From CTSoil-043 sp963821235 (GTDB lineage Bacteria; Chloroflexota; Limnocylindria; Limnocylindrales; CSP1-4): 64,000 bases of DNA. Made by a program: the position numbers and the translations under genes. This document shows, in pieces, positions 33,761 through 44,869 of this stretch (within the stretch, counting starts at the first letter, position 1; each line of letters begins with the position of its first letter). Below the pieces are notes generated by a model that was not told where the DNA came from, did no database searches, and saw only the letters and a list, made by a program, of their open reading frames with translations. Location of the stretch: the NCBI GenBank assembly GCA_963821235.1, contig CAWGCS010000001.1, forward strand, positions 2,294,001 through 2,358,000. The letters run 5' to 3'.

Positions 33761-35709
33761 TGGCCGCCCGGGTGCGCGGCCGGGCTCCCGGTGGCGCTGC
33801 ATCGCGGGGCCAGGTGCTCGTCCTCTTCGCCCTCGGCCTGGTTGCCCTCCTCGCCGCCGTCGGGATCGCCTTCGACGCCGGCCGCTTCCTCATGGAGCAG
33901 CGCTCGCTGCAGAACGCCGCCGACGCGGCGGCCCTGGCGGCCGCCAACAGCCTGATCCGGGGCGGGAGCTATGCCGATGCCGACGCCGAGGCCCGGGCGG
34001 TGCTGGCGATCAACGTGGCCAGGGGGCCGAACGGGATCGTCGCCCCCCTGCCGCCCTCGAGCCCCGTCTACGCGCCCGGCGGGGCCGGCGACCCAGAGCA
34101 GCTCGTCAACGGGATTCTCGTGAGCGGTGGCGACGTCCGGGTGGCGATCCAGAACACGATCCCCTTCACCTTCGGTCGCGTCGTGGGGCTCGTCGACAGC
34201 GTCCGGAGCGCGAGGGCCCACGTCGTGCTGCAGGCAAGCCTCCTGCCGATCGCCGTCCGTCGCTACCTGAACCTTCCCGGCCCGAACGACGGCGCGATGG
34301 CGCCCTGCGCCAACAACCCGGGAGACTTCGTCGACGTCTTCGCCACCGAGATCACGTCCTGCCTGGGGACCGACTCGGACCCCGCCCTGCGGAGCGCCCC
34401 CAACGCCGGCGCGGCGTTCGACGCGACGAATCCCGGCAGCGACCCGACGAACCACGGCCCTGTCGTCGAGATCCTGGGCCAGGGGGCGCAGCCGAACGGG
34501 AGCTCGGACTTCCGGGGCTTCATCGCCCTCGACGTCCGCAACTTCCAGGCCGTCGGCTCGCAGGTCTACTACAACGACGTCACGTCAGGGACAGCTCCCA
34601 ACACGCTGAAGTCGATGGAGGCCAGCTGGATCACGGCCGGCGGCTACCCGCCGCCGCTGCCGCCGCCGGCCACGACGCCGCCCGACGCCGCCGACCAGGT
34701 GGCGGTGATGTCCGGCAATGCGACCGGCATCGCCATCAGCGCGATGAACGGCCGCTTCGCGCCGGGCGATTCGATCCTCGTGGCCGTCTATCCGGGCCAG
34801 GTCATGGCCATCCCCGACTTCACCCTCGGCACGCCGCCCCTGATCGCCCTCCCCACCACCGGCACCGTCGCCGACGGAGGCAGCTTCCGGGTTGGCCGCA
34901 ACCAGGCGTTCTCGGGCCAGGTCACCCTCTCCACGATCGCCGACGGCAACGACCCGAGCAACCCGATGCTCCTCGGGACGCTGGTCGGGTCCGATCCCGT
35001 TCGCTACGATCCCGACCCCGTCACGCCGTCGCTCGGCAGCGGGACCTCCGTCTCCATGCTGGACCTCAGGACCAGCGGCGCGGCACCGGGCATCTACGCC
35101 CTCTGGATCAAGGGCCAGGCGGGGAGCCCCTACCTCACCACGAAGTACGAGCCGCTGGCCATCCGGATCGGGTCGGTGAGCCGCGACGTCGGCGTCACCT
35201 CCGACGTCTCGTCCCAGACCGTCGTGGCCGGAGCGACGGCGACCTTCCGGATCGCCGTCAAGGACGCCCAGAGCCAACCCTTCGGGGGAAGCGTGACCAT
35301 CTCGCTCGAGGGGCTCAACGCACCCCTCCCCGCCGGCGTGACCGCCACGTTCGCGCCCTCCATGGTCACCCCCCTCGGTCGCAACTCGCGGCTCTTCTCG
35401 TCGACGCTGACGATCGGAACGACCGGCCTGGCGAACGGGCCCCACCGCTTCATCGTCCGGGTCAGCGGGATCAACGGCGAGGCGACGCCGCGCACGGTCA
35501 CCCGGCTCTATCCCATCGAGGTCGTGGTCGGTGACGGGACCACGCACGGCAATGACGAGTACATCGACATCGTCGGCTTCGCGGTCATGCGGATCGCCAC
35601 GGTCGACAGCAACACCATCACGGGCTATGCGATCACGCCGGTGATCGCGGACCCCGACGACCCCGCCCTGCGCCGCGGTCAGGTGGCGCGGCTGGTGCCC
35701 TGGGACTAG
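33760..35709 (+). CDS. TadG-like pilus assembly protein with large extracytoplasmic part
   Basis: The N-terminus RGQVLVLFALGLVALLAAVGIAFDAGR (read as motif and helix, residues 16-42) followed by QRSLQNAADAAALAAA is the hallmark of TadG/RcpG-type proteins (TadE-like plus a Flp-pilus helix). About 600 residues outside the membrane follow, much longer than a minor pilin. They contain beta-rich stretches, a Pro-rich linker near residue 300 (PPPLPPPATTPP), and a part from about 470 that looks like an immunoglobulin or CARDB-type fold (TVVAGATATFRIAVKDA, VTISLEGLNAPLPAGVTATF). It overlaps the TadE-like gene by one base. Function outside the pilus context is unknown. Confidence 0.82.
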   Translation: MAARVRGRAPGGAASRGQVLVLFALGLVALLAAVGIAFDAGRFLMEQRSLQNAADAAALAAANSLIRGGSYADADAEARAVLAINVARGPNGIVAPLPPSSPVYAPGGAGDPEQLVNGILVSGGDVRVAIQNTIPFTFGRVVGLVDSVRSARAHVVLQASLLPIAVRRYLNLPGPNDGAMAPCANNPGDFVDVFATEITSCLGTDSDPALRSAPNAGAAFDATNPGSDPTNHGPVVEILGQGAQPNGSSDFRGFIALDVRNFQAVGSQVYYNDVTSGTAPNTLKSMEASWITAGGYPPPLPPPATTPPDAADQVAVMSGNATGIAISAMNGRFAPGDSILVAVYPGQVMAIPDFTLGTPPLIALPTTGTVADGGSFRVGRNQAFSGQVTLSTIADGNDPSNPMLLGTLVGSDPVRYDPDPVTPSLGSGTSVSMLDLRTSGAAPGIYALWIKGQAGSPYLTTKYEPLAIRIGSVSRDVGVTSDVSSQTVVAGATATFRIAVKDAQSQPFGGSVTISLEGLNAPLPAGVTATFAPSMVTPLGRNSRLFSSTLTIGTTGLANGPHRFIVRVSGINGEATPRTVTRLYPIEVVVGDGTTHGNDEYIDIVGFAVMRIATVDSNTITGYAITPVIADPDDPALRRGQVARLVPWD

Positions 35710-35769
35710 CCGGGCGGGCACGGCAACAGCGAGGCGCGGCACGGCCGCCGCGCACCACGGGAGGCAGCC

Positions 35770-36597
35770 ATGGACGAGCTCGACTACAAGGACCACGGGC
35801 GGCGCGGCAAGTGGATCATCGCGGTGGGCCTGATCCTCGCCCTTGCCGCCGGTGGGGGTGGCTTCTTCGTGCTCACCCAGGCCCAGCAGCAGGCAGCGAC
35901 GCAGGGGATCCCCACCGTGTCGGTGGTCGTCGCCGCCCGCGAGATCGCGGCCCGCAAGCCGATCGAGGCCGGGGACGTGGCCCTCCGCGAGGTCCCCCAG
36001 GACGTCACCAACGCCGCCGCCTTCACCGCGATCGACGAGGTCGTGGGGCGGATCAGCGGGGTCACCATCCCGACCGGCCAGCTCGTCACGAAGAACCTCC
36101 TCGCGTCGGCGGCCGCCGGCGGGCAGTTCTCGATCCTGGGGCCGGATGCCTCCATCGCGCCGGACAGCCCGGACCTCCGGGCGATCTCGCTCAGCGTGCC
36201 CGACGATCGCGCCGTCGGCGGCCTCATCGAGCCCGGGCAGACGGTCGACGTCTTCGTCACCGCGACGGTGAACGTGCCCCAGGAGATCGCCGAGCAGGGG
36301 AAGCTCTACACGGACAAGTCGACCAAGCTGACCTACCAGGACGTCCCGGTGCTGGCCAGGTCCGGGACCCTCTACATCCTCCGGGTCACCGAGGCGGTGG
36401 CCGAGGAGATCAGCCACCTCCAGTCGTCCGGCACGGCCTCCTTCAGCTTCGCCCTCCGGCCGCCGGAGGACACCCGCACGGTGGAAACGGCCGGCCTCGG
36501 CGAGACGACGAACCGGATCATCGAGGAGTACGACCTGCCGATCCCGGAGACGTACCCCAGGGGCGGGGGCAACTCTGCGGCCACGCCGGCTCCCTAG
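35770..36597 (+). CDS. cpaB: CpaB/RcpC-like Flp pilus assembly protein
   Basis: One membrane helix near the N-terminus (about 15-36) is followed by a SAF domain (VSVVVAAREIAARKPIEAGDVALREVP) and the RcpC/CpaB domain (SLSVPDDRAVGGLIEPGQTVDVFVTATV). CpaB belongs to the outer part of Tad/Flp pilus machines. The start has a good Shine-Dalgarno sequence (GGGAGG, seven bases before the ATG). It is the third gene of the TadE-TadG-CpaB run; no Tad ATPase, TadB/C or prepilin gene follows in the window. A convergent terminator separates it from coaE. Confidence 0.88.
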   Translation: MDELDYKDHGRRGKWIIAVGLILALAAGGGGFFVLTQAQQQAATQGIPTVSVVVAAREIAARKPIEAGDVALREVPQDVTNAAAFTAIDEVVGRISGVTIPTGQLVTKNLLASAAAGGQFSILGPDASIAPDSPDLRAISLSVPDDRAVGGLIEPGQTVDVFVTATVNVPQEIAEQGKLYTDKSTKLTYQDVPVLARSGTLYILRVTEAVAEEISHLQSSGTASFSFALRPPEDTRTVETAGLGETTNRIIEEYDLPIPETYPRGGGNSAATPAP

Positions 36598-36675
36598 GGA
36601 GCGCCGGGTCGCTCGGGCGCGACGCGCGGACCTCGCGCCCGCCCTGCTGCGCCGCTGACCCGGCGCGCCTCCCGT

Positions 36676-36707
36676 GCCGCCCGGCCCGCCGCCGCGGGCC
36701 GGGCGGC
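36676..36707. terminator. Bidirectional 13-bp hairpin between cpaB and coaE
   Basis: Arms 36676-36688 and 36695-36707 (GCCGCCCGGCCCG and its complement) pair exactly around a six-base loop, midway between the converging cpaB and coaE stops. There is no U-run on either side. Confidence 0.65.
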
Positions 36708-36723
36708 CGTGCGTCCAGGATCC

Positions 36724-37346
36724 TCAGCGCCCGCCGGCCGGGCGATGCTCGTCCAGGGCCGCCGCGAGCGCAGCGGCCGCCCGCCGCTCTGCCTGCCCCG
36801 GCGTCCCGTCGGTGACGACGACGCGGGTGGCACGCGGCCGGAGCCGTTCGGCGAGGTCGCCCTGGAGCGCCATCCGCCGCTCGGCGTCCTCGCGGGCAAG
36901 GCCGCGGCCGGCCAGGCGACGTCGCTGCGCGGCTGGCCGGCAGGTGACGAGCCAGACCTCGTCGCACGCGTCGGCGAGGCCGCCCTCGACGAGCTTGATG
37001 GCCTCGACGACGACCGCGACGGCACCGGCCGCGTCGGCGGCCGTCAGGGCGGCAAGGATGCGGATCCGGACGGCGGGGTGGACGATCGCCTCCAGGTCGG
37101 CCAGGGCCGCCGGATCGGCGAAGACGACGCTGGCCAGGGCCGCCCGGTCGAGCGTGCCGTGCGGGTCCCGTACCGCGTCGCCGAAGCGGGCCAGGATCGC
37201 CTCAGCGGCCGGCCCGCCCGGGGCGGTCACCGCGCGGGCCACGGCGTCGGCGTCGATGACGACGGCGCCGCGAGCCGCCAGCCAGCCGGCGACCGTCGAC
37301 TTGCCGCAGCCGATCGGGCCCGTCAGGCCGATGCGGACCGCCCGCG

Positions 37347-37350
<4 letters not shown>
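36724..37350 (-). CDS. coaE: Dephospho-CoA kinase
   Basis: This enzyme catalyses the last step of coenzyme A synthesis. The P-loop IGLTGPIGCGKSTVAGWLAARG, the block VIDADAVARAVTAPG, and VVVEAIKLVEGGLADACDEVWLV (the usual 'vplLfE.g' region, here slightly altered) are readable, and the length of 208 is normal. The GTG start at 37350 overlaps the stop of the ABC-F gene (GTGA). Confidence 0.95.
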
Positions 37351-39311
<1,961 letters not shown>

Positions 39312-39313
39312 GC

Positions 39314-40378
39314 TCAGGCGCCTCCCGCGCCCACGCGCGCCTGCGCCCGCCGGGTGGCGGCGGCCCGGCGAGTCCGCTCGGCCCGGGCCCTGGCCGTGGC
39401 CACGGCCGCCTCGGCCGCGGTCAGGCCGAGGCTCCCCTCCCCCGCCAGCTCCACCCAGCGCCGCCCTCGCACCTGGGACAGGCGGCCTGCGGCGAGGATC
39501 GCTGCCGCGCCGGGCCGATCCGCCGCCGGCAGGCGCTGGCACCAGCCGCAGAAGTGGGTCGCCCGGCCGCCCACCACGATCCGCCGGATCGGCCGCCCGC
39601 AGCGGGGGCACGGCTCGCCCGTCCGCTGGTAGGCCTCCAGGCGATCCTGCATCGACCCGTCCCCCTCGGGGGCCGTGTAGTCGTCGACGGACGATCCGCG
39701 TCGCTCCACGGCCTCCGCGAGGACTGCCCGGATCTCCCGGTGGAGGCGTCGCTCATCGGCCGGGCGGAGCGTTCCTGTTGCTCGCAGCGGGTGGAGCCGC
39801 GCCCGCCAGAGGACCTCGTCGGCGTAGATGTTGCCGATGCCGGCCACGAACCTCTGGTCCAGCAGGAGGGGCTTGAGCCGTCCGCGGCGGGCGCGCAGCC
39901 GGGCCTGGAACGCCGCCAGGGTGAAGGTGGCCTCCAGCGGCTCGGGGCCGATCGCGGCGAAGAGCTCGCGGCCCGCCTCCGGATCGAGGGCCCGTCCGGT
40001 CCCCGGGTCCACCGGCCAGACGCCGATCCGCCCGAACTTGCGGATGTCCCGGAAGCGGAGCTCGCGCCCGTCCGCCAGGGCCAGGACCACGTGGACGTGG
40101 CCGTCCGCCGGTGTCGCCGCAGGGACGACGAAGAGCTGGCCCGTCATCTTGAGGTGGATCGTGATGGCGGCACCGCCGGACAGGCTCAGCAGGACGACCT
40201 TGCCTCGCCGCCCCACGGCCTCGATGCGCCGCCCCGCCACCTCCCGGTCGAAGGCGGCCAGGTCCGCGTGCGACCGGATCGTGGGGGCCCAGTCGCCCCG
40301 TGCGCCGGTGATGGTGGTCCCGACGACGAGCCCGCGCAGGTCGCGGGCGACCGTCTCGACCTCGGGCAGCTCAGGCAC
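39314..40378 (-). CDS. mutM: Formamidopyrimidine-DNA glycosylase (Fpg/MutM)
   Basis: MutM removes oxidised purines such as 8-oxoguanine. The catalytic N-terminus MPELPEVETVARDL, the lysine in IHLKMTGQL, the helix-two-turn-helix region GIGNIYADEVLWRARLHP and the zinc finger (CPRCGRPIRR ... HFCGWCQ) are all present. About 70 extra residues, Ala/Arg-rich and containing GRLSQVRGRRWVELAGEGS, follow the zinc finger, so the 354-residue protein is longer than the usual 270-290. It lies between polA (42 bases upstream) and the ABC-F gene. Confidence 0.95.
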   Translation of the reverse strand: MPELPEVETVARDLRGLVVGTTITGARGDWAPTIRSHADLAAFDREVAGRRIEAVGRRGKVVLLSLSGGAAITIHLKMTGQLFVVPAATPADGHVHVVLALADGRELRFRDIRKFGRIGVWPVDPGTGRALDPEAGRELFAAIGPEPLEATFTLAAFQARLRARRGRLKPLLLDQRFVAGIGNIYADEVLWRARLHPLRATGTLRPADERRLHREIRAVLAEAVERRGSSVDDYTAPEGDGSMQDRLEAYQRTGEPCPRCGRPIRRIVVGGRATHFCGWCQRLPAADRPGAAAILAAGRLSQVRGRRWVELAGEGSLGLTAAEAAVATARARAERTRRAAATRRAQARVGAGGA

Positions 40379-40420
40379 CTGGCGCCTCCTGCGACGCGAC
40401 GACGAGCGGATCCACCGGGC

Positions 40421-43273
40421 TCAGCCTGCGGCGACCGGCCCGCGCGGGAGAGGCGTCATCGCCTCCCAGTCGTCGCCGACCTTGACGTCCACCGTGAGCG
40501 GCACGTCGAGGGCCAGGGCGCCCTCCATCGTCTCGCGCAGGACGGGCACGAGGCGCCCGACCTCGTCGCGTGGCACCTCCAGCAGGAGCTCGTCGTGGAC
40601 CTGGAGGAGAAGGCGGGCGCGGAAGCCCTCGTCGGCGACGCGGCGGGCGACGCGGATCATGGCGATCTTCATGATGTCGGCGGCCGTCCCCTGGATCGGC
40701 ATGTTGATCGCCATCCGCTCGCCGGCGGCGGCCAGGCTGCGGTTGCCGGAGCGAAGCTCGGGGATCTCACGGCGGCGGCCCAGGAGCGTGCTGACGTAGC
40801 CCTTGGCGCGGGCCGTCTCCTTGATGTGGAGCATGTAGTAGCTGATCCCGGAGTAGGTGGCGAAGTAGCGGTCGATGAACTCTCGGGCCTGGTCCCGGGG
40901 GATGCTGGCCCGGGTGGCGAGGCCGTAGTCGCTCATCCCGTAGGCGATCCCGAAGTTGACCATCTTGGCCATCGAACGCTCATCCGGGGTGACGTCGGCC
41001 GGATCCTTGCGCAGGACGAGGGCGGCGCTCTCGCGATGGATGTCCTTGCCCTCGGCGAAGGCCGCCTTGAGGTGCTCGTCGCCCGAGACGTGGGCGAGGA
41101 CCCGCAGCTCGATCTGGCTGTAGTCGGCGGAGACGAGGATGACGTCCGGGCCGCCGGCCACGAAGGCCCGGCGGATGCGCCGGCCGAGGTCGGTCCGGAT
41201 CGGGATGTTCTGGAGGTTCGGGTCTGACGAGGAGAGGCGGCCGGTCGCGGCGACCGCCTGGTGGAAGGTCGTGTGGAGCCGCCCATCGTCGGCAAGCAGG
41301 CTCGGCAGGGCCTGGACGTACGTGCTGCGGAGCTTCGCGTAGAGGCGCCAGTCGAGCAGCTTGCCGATCATCGGGTGGGCCGGCCGGAGCTCTTCGAGCA
41401 CGGTCGCGTCGGTCGAGTAGCCCGTCTTGGTGCGCTTGCCCTTCGGCAGGTCGAGCTCGTGGAAGAGCACCTGCTCGAGCTGCTTCGGGCTGCCGAGGTT
41501 GAACTCGTGGCCGACGTCGACGTAGATCTCCGCCTCGAGGCGGGCCAGCTCGGCTCCGAACTCACGATCGAGGGCGGCGAGCGCCGCCAGGTCGAGGGCG
41601 ACGCCGGTCGCCTCCATGCGGGCCAGGATCGGGATGAGGGGCAGCTCCAGCTCGGCGAAGAGCCGGGCCAGGCCCTGCTCCTCGAGGGCCGCAGCCAGCG
41701 GCCCCCGGACGGCGAGCGTGCCCAGCGCCTCCAGCGCGGCCCGCTCGCCGGCGGAGAGGCCCGCGGCGGCCGGCGGCAGGTCGAGGTCGAGCCGCTCGTG
41801 GACGACGTCGGCGATTCCCTGGCTCCGTAGGGAGGCGTTGAGGAGGTAGGCGGCGATCTGGGTGTCGAAGGCGACCGGGGTCGCGGCCGCGGCAAGGTCG
41901 TCGGCGAATCGCGCCGTGAGGAGCGCCTTCACCTCGTGCCCGACGAGCGGCGTCGCTGCGGCCTCGAGCGCCCGGCGGGCGGCGACGGCGGCCTCGGCAC
42001 CCTCGAAGGCGACGACGCGCCCGTCCTCCCCGGCCAGGGCCAGGGCCAGCGGCGACCCTGCCCGCGGTCGCGGGTCGTCGAGCAGCATCGCCACCCCGAC
42101 GGCCGGGAGCGTGGCCAGCCAGGCCCCGAGGTCGGCGGCTGCGGCGGCATCCGCCCGCTCGATCCGGCCGGGGTCGGCGATGAGGGCCGCGAGCGCCGCC
42201 GGGAGGTCGCCGGCCGGCAGCGGCGTCTCGGGCTCGGCGCCGGGGTCGGGGCGGGGCCCGACGGCGTCGAAGTCGAGCGAGAGCTGCAGGCCGCCGGAGG
42301 GAGCCCGTCGGGGGGGGGCAGGAGAGCCCGGCGCCCGGGCGGCGGGCACCTCGCCGGCCGCCTCGCGGGCCCGCGCGACGGCCTCGTCCGGCGTCTCGTC
42401 GCCGAGCGGCGGGAGCCGGTCGATGAGGGTCCGGAACTCGTACTCGCGGAAGAGGCGGACGACGGCATCGCGATCGTAGGCGCCGAGGCGGGCCGCCTCC
42501 GCGTCCAGCCGCACCGGGACGTCGCTGACGAGGCGCTGCAGGTCGCGGCTGGCGAGGACGCGATCCTTCGCCTCGAGGAGGAGAGGCCGCAGCTTCTCCG
42601 GCTGAACCTCGTCGATCCGGGCGTACAGCTCGTCGACCGTCCCGAACGTCCCGACCAGCTTCGCCGCCGTCTTCTCGCCCACCCCGGGCACGCCCGGGAT
42701 GTTGTCGGTGGCGTCGCCCTTGAGGGCCTTGTAGTCGAGCATCTGGTCCGGCCGCAAGCCCCACCGCTCGTCGATCCGGGCCCGGTCGTACGTCACCGTG
42801 TTCGCCACCCCGCCGCGGAGCGAGACGACGAGCCGCGTCCTGTCCGACACGAGCTGGAGCATGTCGAGGTCGCCGGTGACGATCGTCGTCTCCAGGTCCA
42901 GCTCCTCGGCCTGCGCGACGAGCGTGGCGATCACGTCGTCAGCCTCGAAGCCCTCGCGCTCGTAGACAGGGAATCCGAGGGCGGCCACGACCTGGCGGAC
43001 CTTCGGGAACTGGTCGCGCAGCTCGTCCGGCATCCGCTGGCGGGTGGCCTTGTATGCCGCGAAGGCCTCGTGGCGGAACGTCGGCTTGCCGAGGTCGAAG
43101 GCGATCGCCACCGCCTCCGGCTTCACGTCCTGGATGGCCCGCAGGACGATGTTCGTGAAGCCGAAGACGGCGTTGACGAGCTCGCCCTTCGAGGTGGTGA
43201 GGGGCGTCTCGATGAGGGCGTAGTAGCCGCGGTAGATGAGCCCGTTGCCGTCCAGCAGCATCAGGCGGGTCAT
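40421..43273 (-). CDS. polA: DNA polymerase I with an apparently inactive proofreading domain
   Basis: Residues 1-290 are the 5' nuclease (LLDGNGLIYRGYYAL, FEADDVIATLV, IVTGDLDMLQLV, GDATDNIPGVPGVGEKTA). The central domain (about 320-545) is in the place of the 3'-5' exonuclease, but the Asp-x-Glu of motif I, the Asp of motif II (here HEVKALLTARF) and the Tyr/Asp of motif III are not visible, so it is probably inactive as in Taq-type enzymes. The polymerase domain has motif A ILVSADYSQIELRVLAHVSG, motif B RSMAKMVNFGIAYGMSDYG and motif C LLQVHDELLLEVP. Start ATG at 43273; GGAGGA lies 11 bases upstream, with TACACT as a possible -10 near 43325. It diverges from the sigma-factor gene. Confidence 0.96.
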   Translation of the reverse strand: MTRLMLLDGNGLIYRGYYALIETPLTTSKGELVNAVFGFTNIVLRAIQDVKPEAVAIAFDLGKPTFRHEAFAAYKATRQRMPDELRDQFPKVRQVVAALGFPVYEREGFEADDVIATLVAQAEELDLETTIVTGDLDMLQLVSDRTRLVVSLRGGVANTVTYDRARIDERWGLRPDQMLDYKALKGDATDNIPGVPGVGEKTAAKLVGTFGTVDELYARIDEVQPEKLRPLLLEAKDRVLASRDLQRLVSDVPVRLDAEAARLGAYDRDAVVRLFREYEFRTLIDRLPPLGDETPDEAVARAREAAGEVPAARAPGSPAPPRRAPSGGLQLSLDFDAVGPRPDPGAEPETPLPAGDLPAALAALIADPGRIERADAAAAADLGAWLATLPAVGVAMLLDDPRPRAGSPLALALAGEDGRVVAFEGAEAAVAARRALEAAATPLVGHEVKALLTARFADDLAAAATPVAFDTQIAAYLLNASLRSQGIADVVHERLDLDLPPAAAGLSAGERAALEALGTLAVRGPLAAALEEQGLARLFAELELPLIPILARMEATGVALDLAALAALDREFGAELARLEAEIYVDVGHEFNLGSPKQLEQVLFHELDLPKGKRTKTGYSTDATVLEELRPAHPMIGKLLDWRLYAKLRSTYVQALPSLLADDGRLHTTFHQAVAATGRLSSSDPNLQNIPIRTDLGRRIRRAFVAGGPDVILVSADYSQIELRVLAHVSGDEHLKAAFAEGKDIHRESAALVLRKDPADVTPDERSMAKMVNFGIAYGMSDYGLATRASIPRDQAREFIDRYFATYSGISYYMLHIKETARAKGYVSTLLGRRREIPELRSGNRSLAAAGERMAINMPIQGTAADIMKIAMIRVARRVADEGFRARLLLQVHDELLLEVPRDEVGRLVPVLRETMEGALALDVPLTVDVKVGDDWEAMTPLPRGPVAAG

Positions 43274-43386
43274 GGCGGGCGGGATCCTCCGGCCGGGCTG
43301 GGGCGTCGGCGACGCGTCCGATCCAGTGTACCGGCCGCGCGATGGCCGGAACCGCGGGGGCCCGTCGGGCGTCCGGAAGGCCGTGC

Positions 43387-43392
43387 TAGACT
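43387..43392 (+). promoter_or_regulatory. Putative -10 element upstream of the sigma-factor gene
   Basis: TAGACT on the plus strand matches the hexamer seen before the tRNA, uvrA, uvrB and rapZ. The start codon is 60 bases downstream, so this transcript would have a leader with a Shine-Dalgarno sequence (GGAAGGA). Confidence 0.4.
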
Positions 43393-43451
43393 CGCGCCGC
43401 CTCGCCGCTTCGACGTTCCCAGGCGTCCGCGCCGGAAGGAGCCGAGCCTCG

Positions 43452-44099
43452 TTGGACGATCCCCGCTCGACGTCGACGGGCGAGCACGCCTCGCTCGCCC
43501 GGGTTGGCTCCCGGCCCGGGGACGAGGCCGCGGCCCGCCGGGACGAGATCCTCGTGGCACGTGCCCTCGAGGGCGACCTTGCCGCGTTCAACCAGCTCGT
43601 CGAGGCCTACCAGGACCTCTGCCACGCCCTGGTGGCGCGCCTGGTGCCGGACGCCGACCAGGCCTCGGACGCCGTGCAGGAGGCGTTCTTCTCCGCCTAC
43701 CGCAGCCTGCGCAGCTACCGTGGCCCATCGTTCCGCGGCTGGCTCACGCGGATCGCGGTCAACGCGGCCATGGACCTCCAGCGGGCCCGCAAGCGGCGGC
43801 CGGTGAGCCCCTACCCGGAGCTCGAGGACGAGTCGTGGCAGCCACCCGCGGGACCTGAGACGGACCCCGAGACGATCGCTGGCGCGGCCGAGCGAGGCCG
43901 GGCGCTGGCCGGCGCTCTGGCCGCGATCGCGGCCGACCAGCGCACGGCCATCGTGCTCTACGACGTCGAGGGCTACGACTACGCCGAGATCGCCACCTTG
44001 ACCGGCGTCTCCCTGGGGACCGTGAAGTCCCGCATCCACCGCGGCCGGCTGGCCCTGCGCGGGCTGCTCGCCGACCGCATGGAACTCTTCCGCAGCTGA
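43452..44099 (+). CDS. ECF (sigma-70 family) RNA polymerase sigma factor
   Basis: Region 2 reads FNQLVEAYQDLCHALVARL and DAVQEAFFSAYRSLRSYRG, followed by FRGWLTRIAVNAAMDLQRA; region 4 reads VLYDVEGYDYAEIATLTG and SLGTVKSRIHRGRLALRGLL. This is the RpoE/SigW class of ECF factors. A TTG start at 43452 is preferred because GGAAGGA lies 11 bases before it; the frame is open upstream but has no similarity there. An anti-sigma-like membrane protein starts 15 bases downstream, the usual arrangement for regulation by sequestration. Confidence 0.9.
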   Translation: MDDPRSTSTGEHASLARVGSRPGDEAAARRDEILVARALEGDLAAFNQLVEAYQDLCHALVARLVPDADQASDAVQEAFFSAYRSLRSYRGPSFRGWLTRIAVNAAMDLQRARKRRPVSPYPELEDESWQPPAGPETDPETIAGAAERGRALAGALAAIAADQRTAIVLYDVEGYDYAEIATLTGVSLGTVKSRIHRGRLALRGLLADRMELFRS

Positions 44100-44114
44100 G
44101 GTCGTCACAGGACC

Positions 44115-44849
44115 ATGCCGCCCGTCCCGCACACCTCCGCCGCCGTGGCCGAGGACCACGCCGCGCTCATCGTCGCCCTCGACGGCGGCGACCTCGCGGG
44201 CGCCGAGCGCGGGCGAGCCGAGGCGCTCGTGGAGTCGTGCGCCGGGTGCGCCGCCCTCCGCGCCGACCTCGCGGCCATCCGCGGCGCGATGGCGAGCCTT
44301 CCCGTCCCGCCCCGTCGGCGCGACTTCCAGCTCAGCCCGGAGGACGCGGCCCGCTTCCGGCCCACCGCCTGGCGCCGCCTGCTCGGCTGGCTGGTCGCTC
44401 CCGGCTCGACCGTCCGGCCGCTGGCGACCGGCCTCGCGACGCTCGGCGTCGTGGGCCTCCTCCTGACCGCCGGGCTGCCCGGCCTCGGCGGCGGCGCGAC
44501 CACCCTCAGCACCGTCGGCACGCCGGCGGAGGTCCCGGCGCCCGACGGCGGCGGAGTCGAGGGCTACGGGGCCGCAGCCTCCCCCGAGGTCCAGCCGGCG
44601 GCCCTCCCGACCGCGGCTCCCAGCGCGGCCGGCCTGGCGGGCACCTCCGGCGACGCGGCCGCCTCGCCGGCCGTGCCCGAGCGCAACGCCACCACGGGCG
44701 CGACCGACCAGATGGCCGGCAAGGGCATCGACGAGGCCACCGCGACCGGGTCGGGTCCCCCGCTCGCGCTGATCCTCTCCGGCGTCCTGCTGGCGGCCGG
44801 GCTGGCCCTCTTCGTGGCTCGCGGCCTCGCCCTTCGCCGCGCGGACTGA
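44115..44849 (+). CDS. Anti-sigma factor-like membrane protein
   Basis: The 244-residue protein has a short cytosolic domain with a Cys-x-x-Cys pair at 42 and 45 (VESCAGCAALRADLA), reminiscent of zinc-binding anti-sigma domains, although the usual upstream histidine is not in the expected place. A membrane helix at about 103-121, a Pro/Ala-rich external region and a second helix near the C-terminus (about 216-234) follow. Immediate position after the ECF sigma gene and this topology support an anti-sigma role; direct sequence support is modest. Confidence 0.7.
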   Translation: MPPVPHTSAAVAEDHAALIVALDGGDLAGAERGRAEALVESCAGCAALRADLAAIRGAMASLPVPPRRRDFQLSPEDAARFRPTAWRRLLGWLVAPGSTVRPLATGLATLGVVGLLLTAGLPGLGGGATTLSTVGTPAEVPAPDGGGVEGYGAAASPEVQPAALPTAAPSAAGLAGTSGDAAASPAVPERNATTGATDQMAGKGIDEATATGSGPPLALILSGVLLAAGLALFVARGLALRRAD

Positions 44850-44869
44850 CGCGCGCCTGCGCCCTCGCC

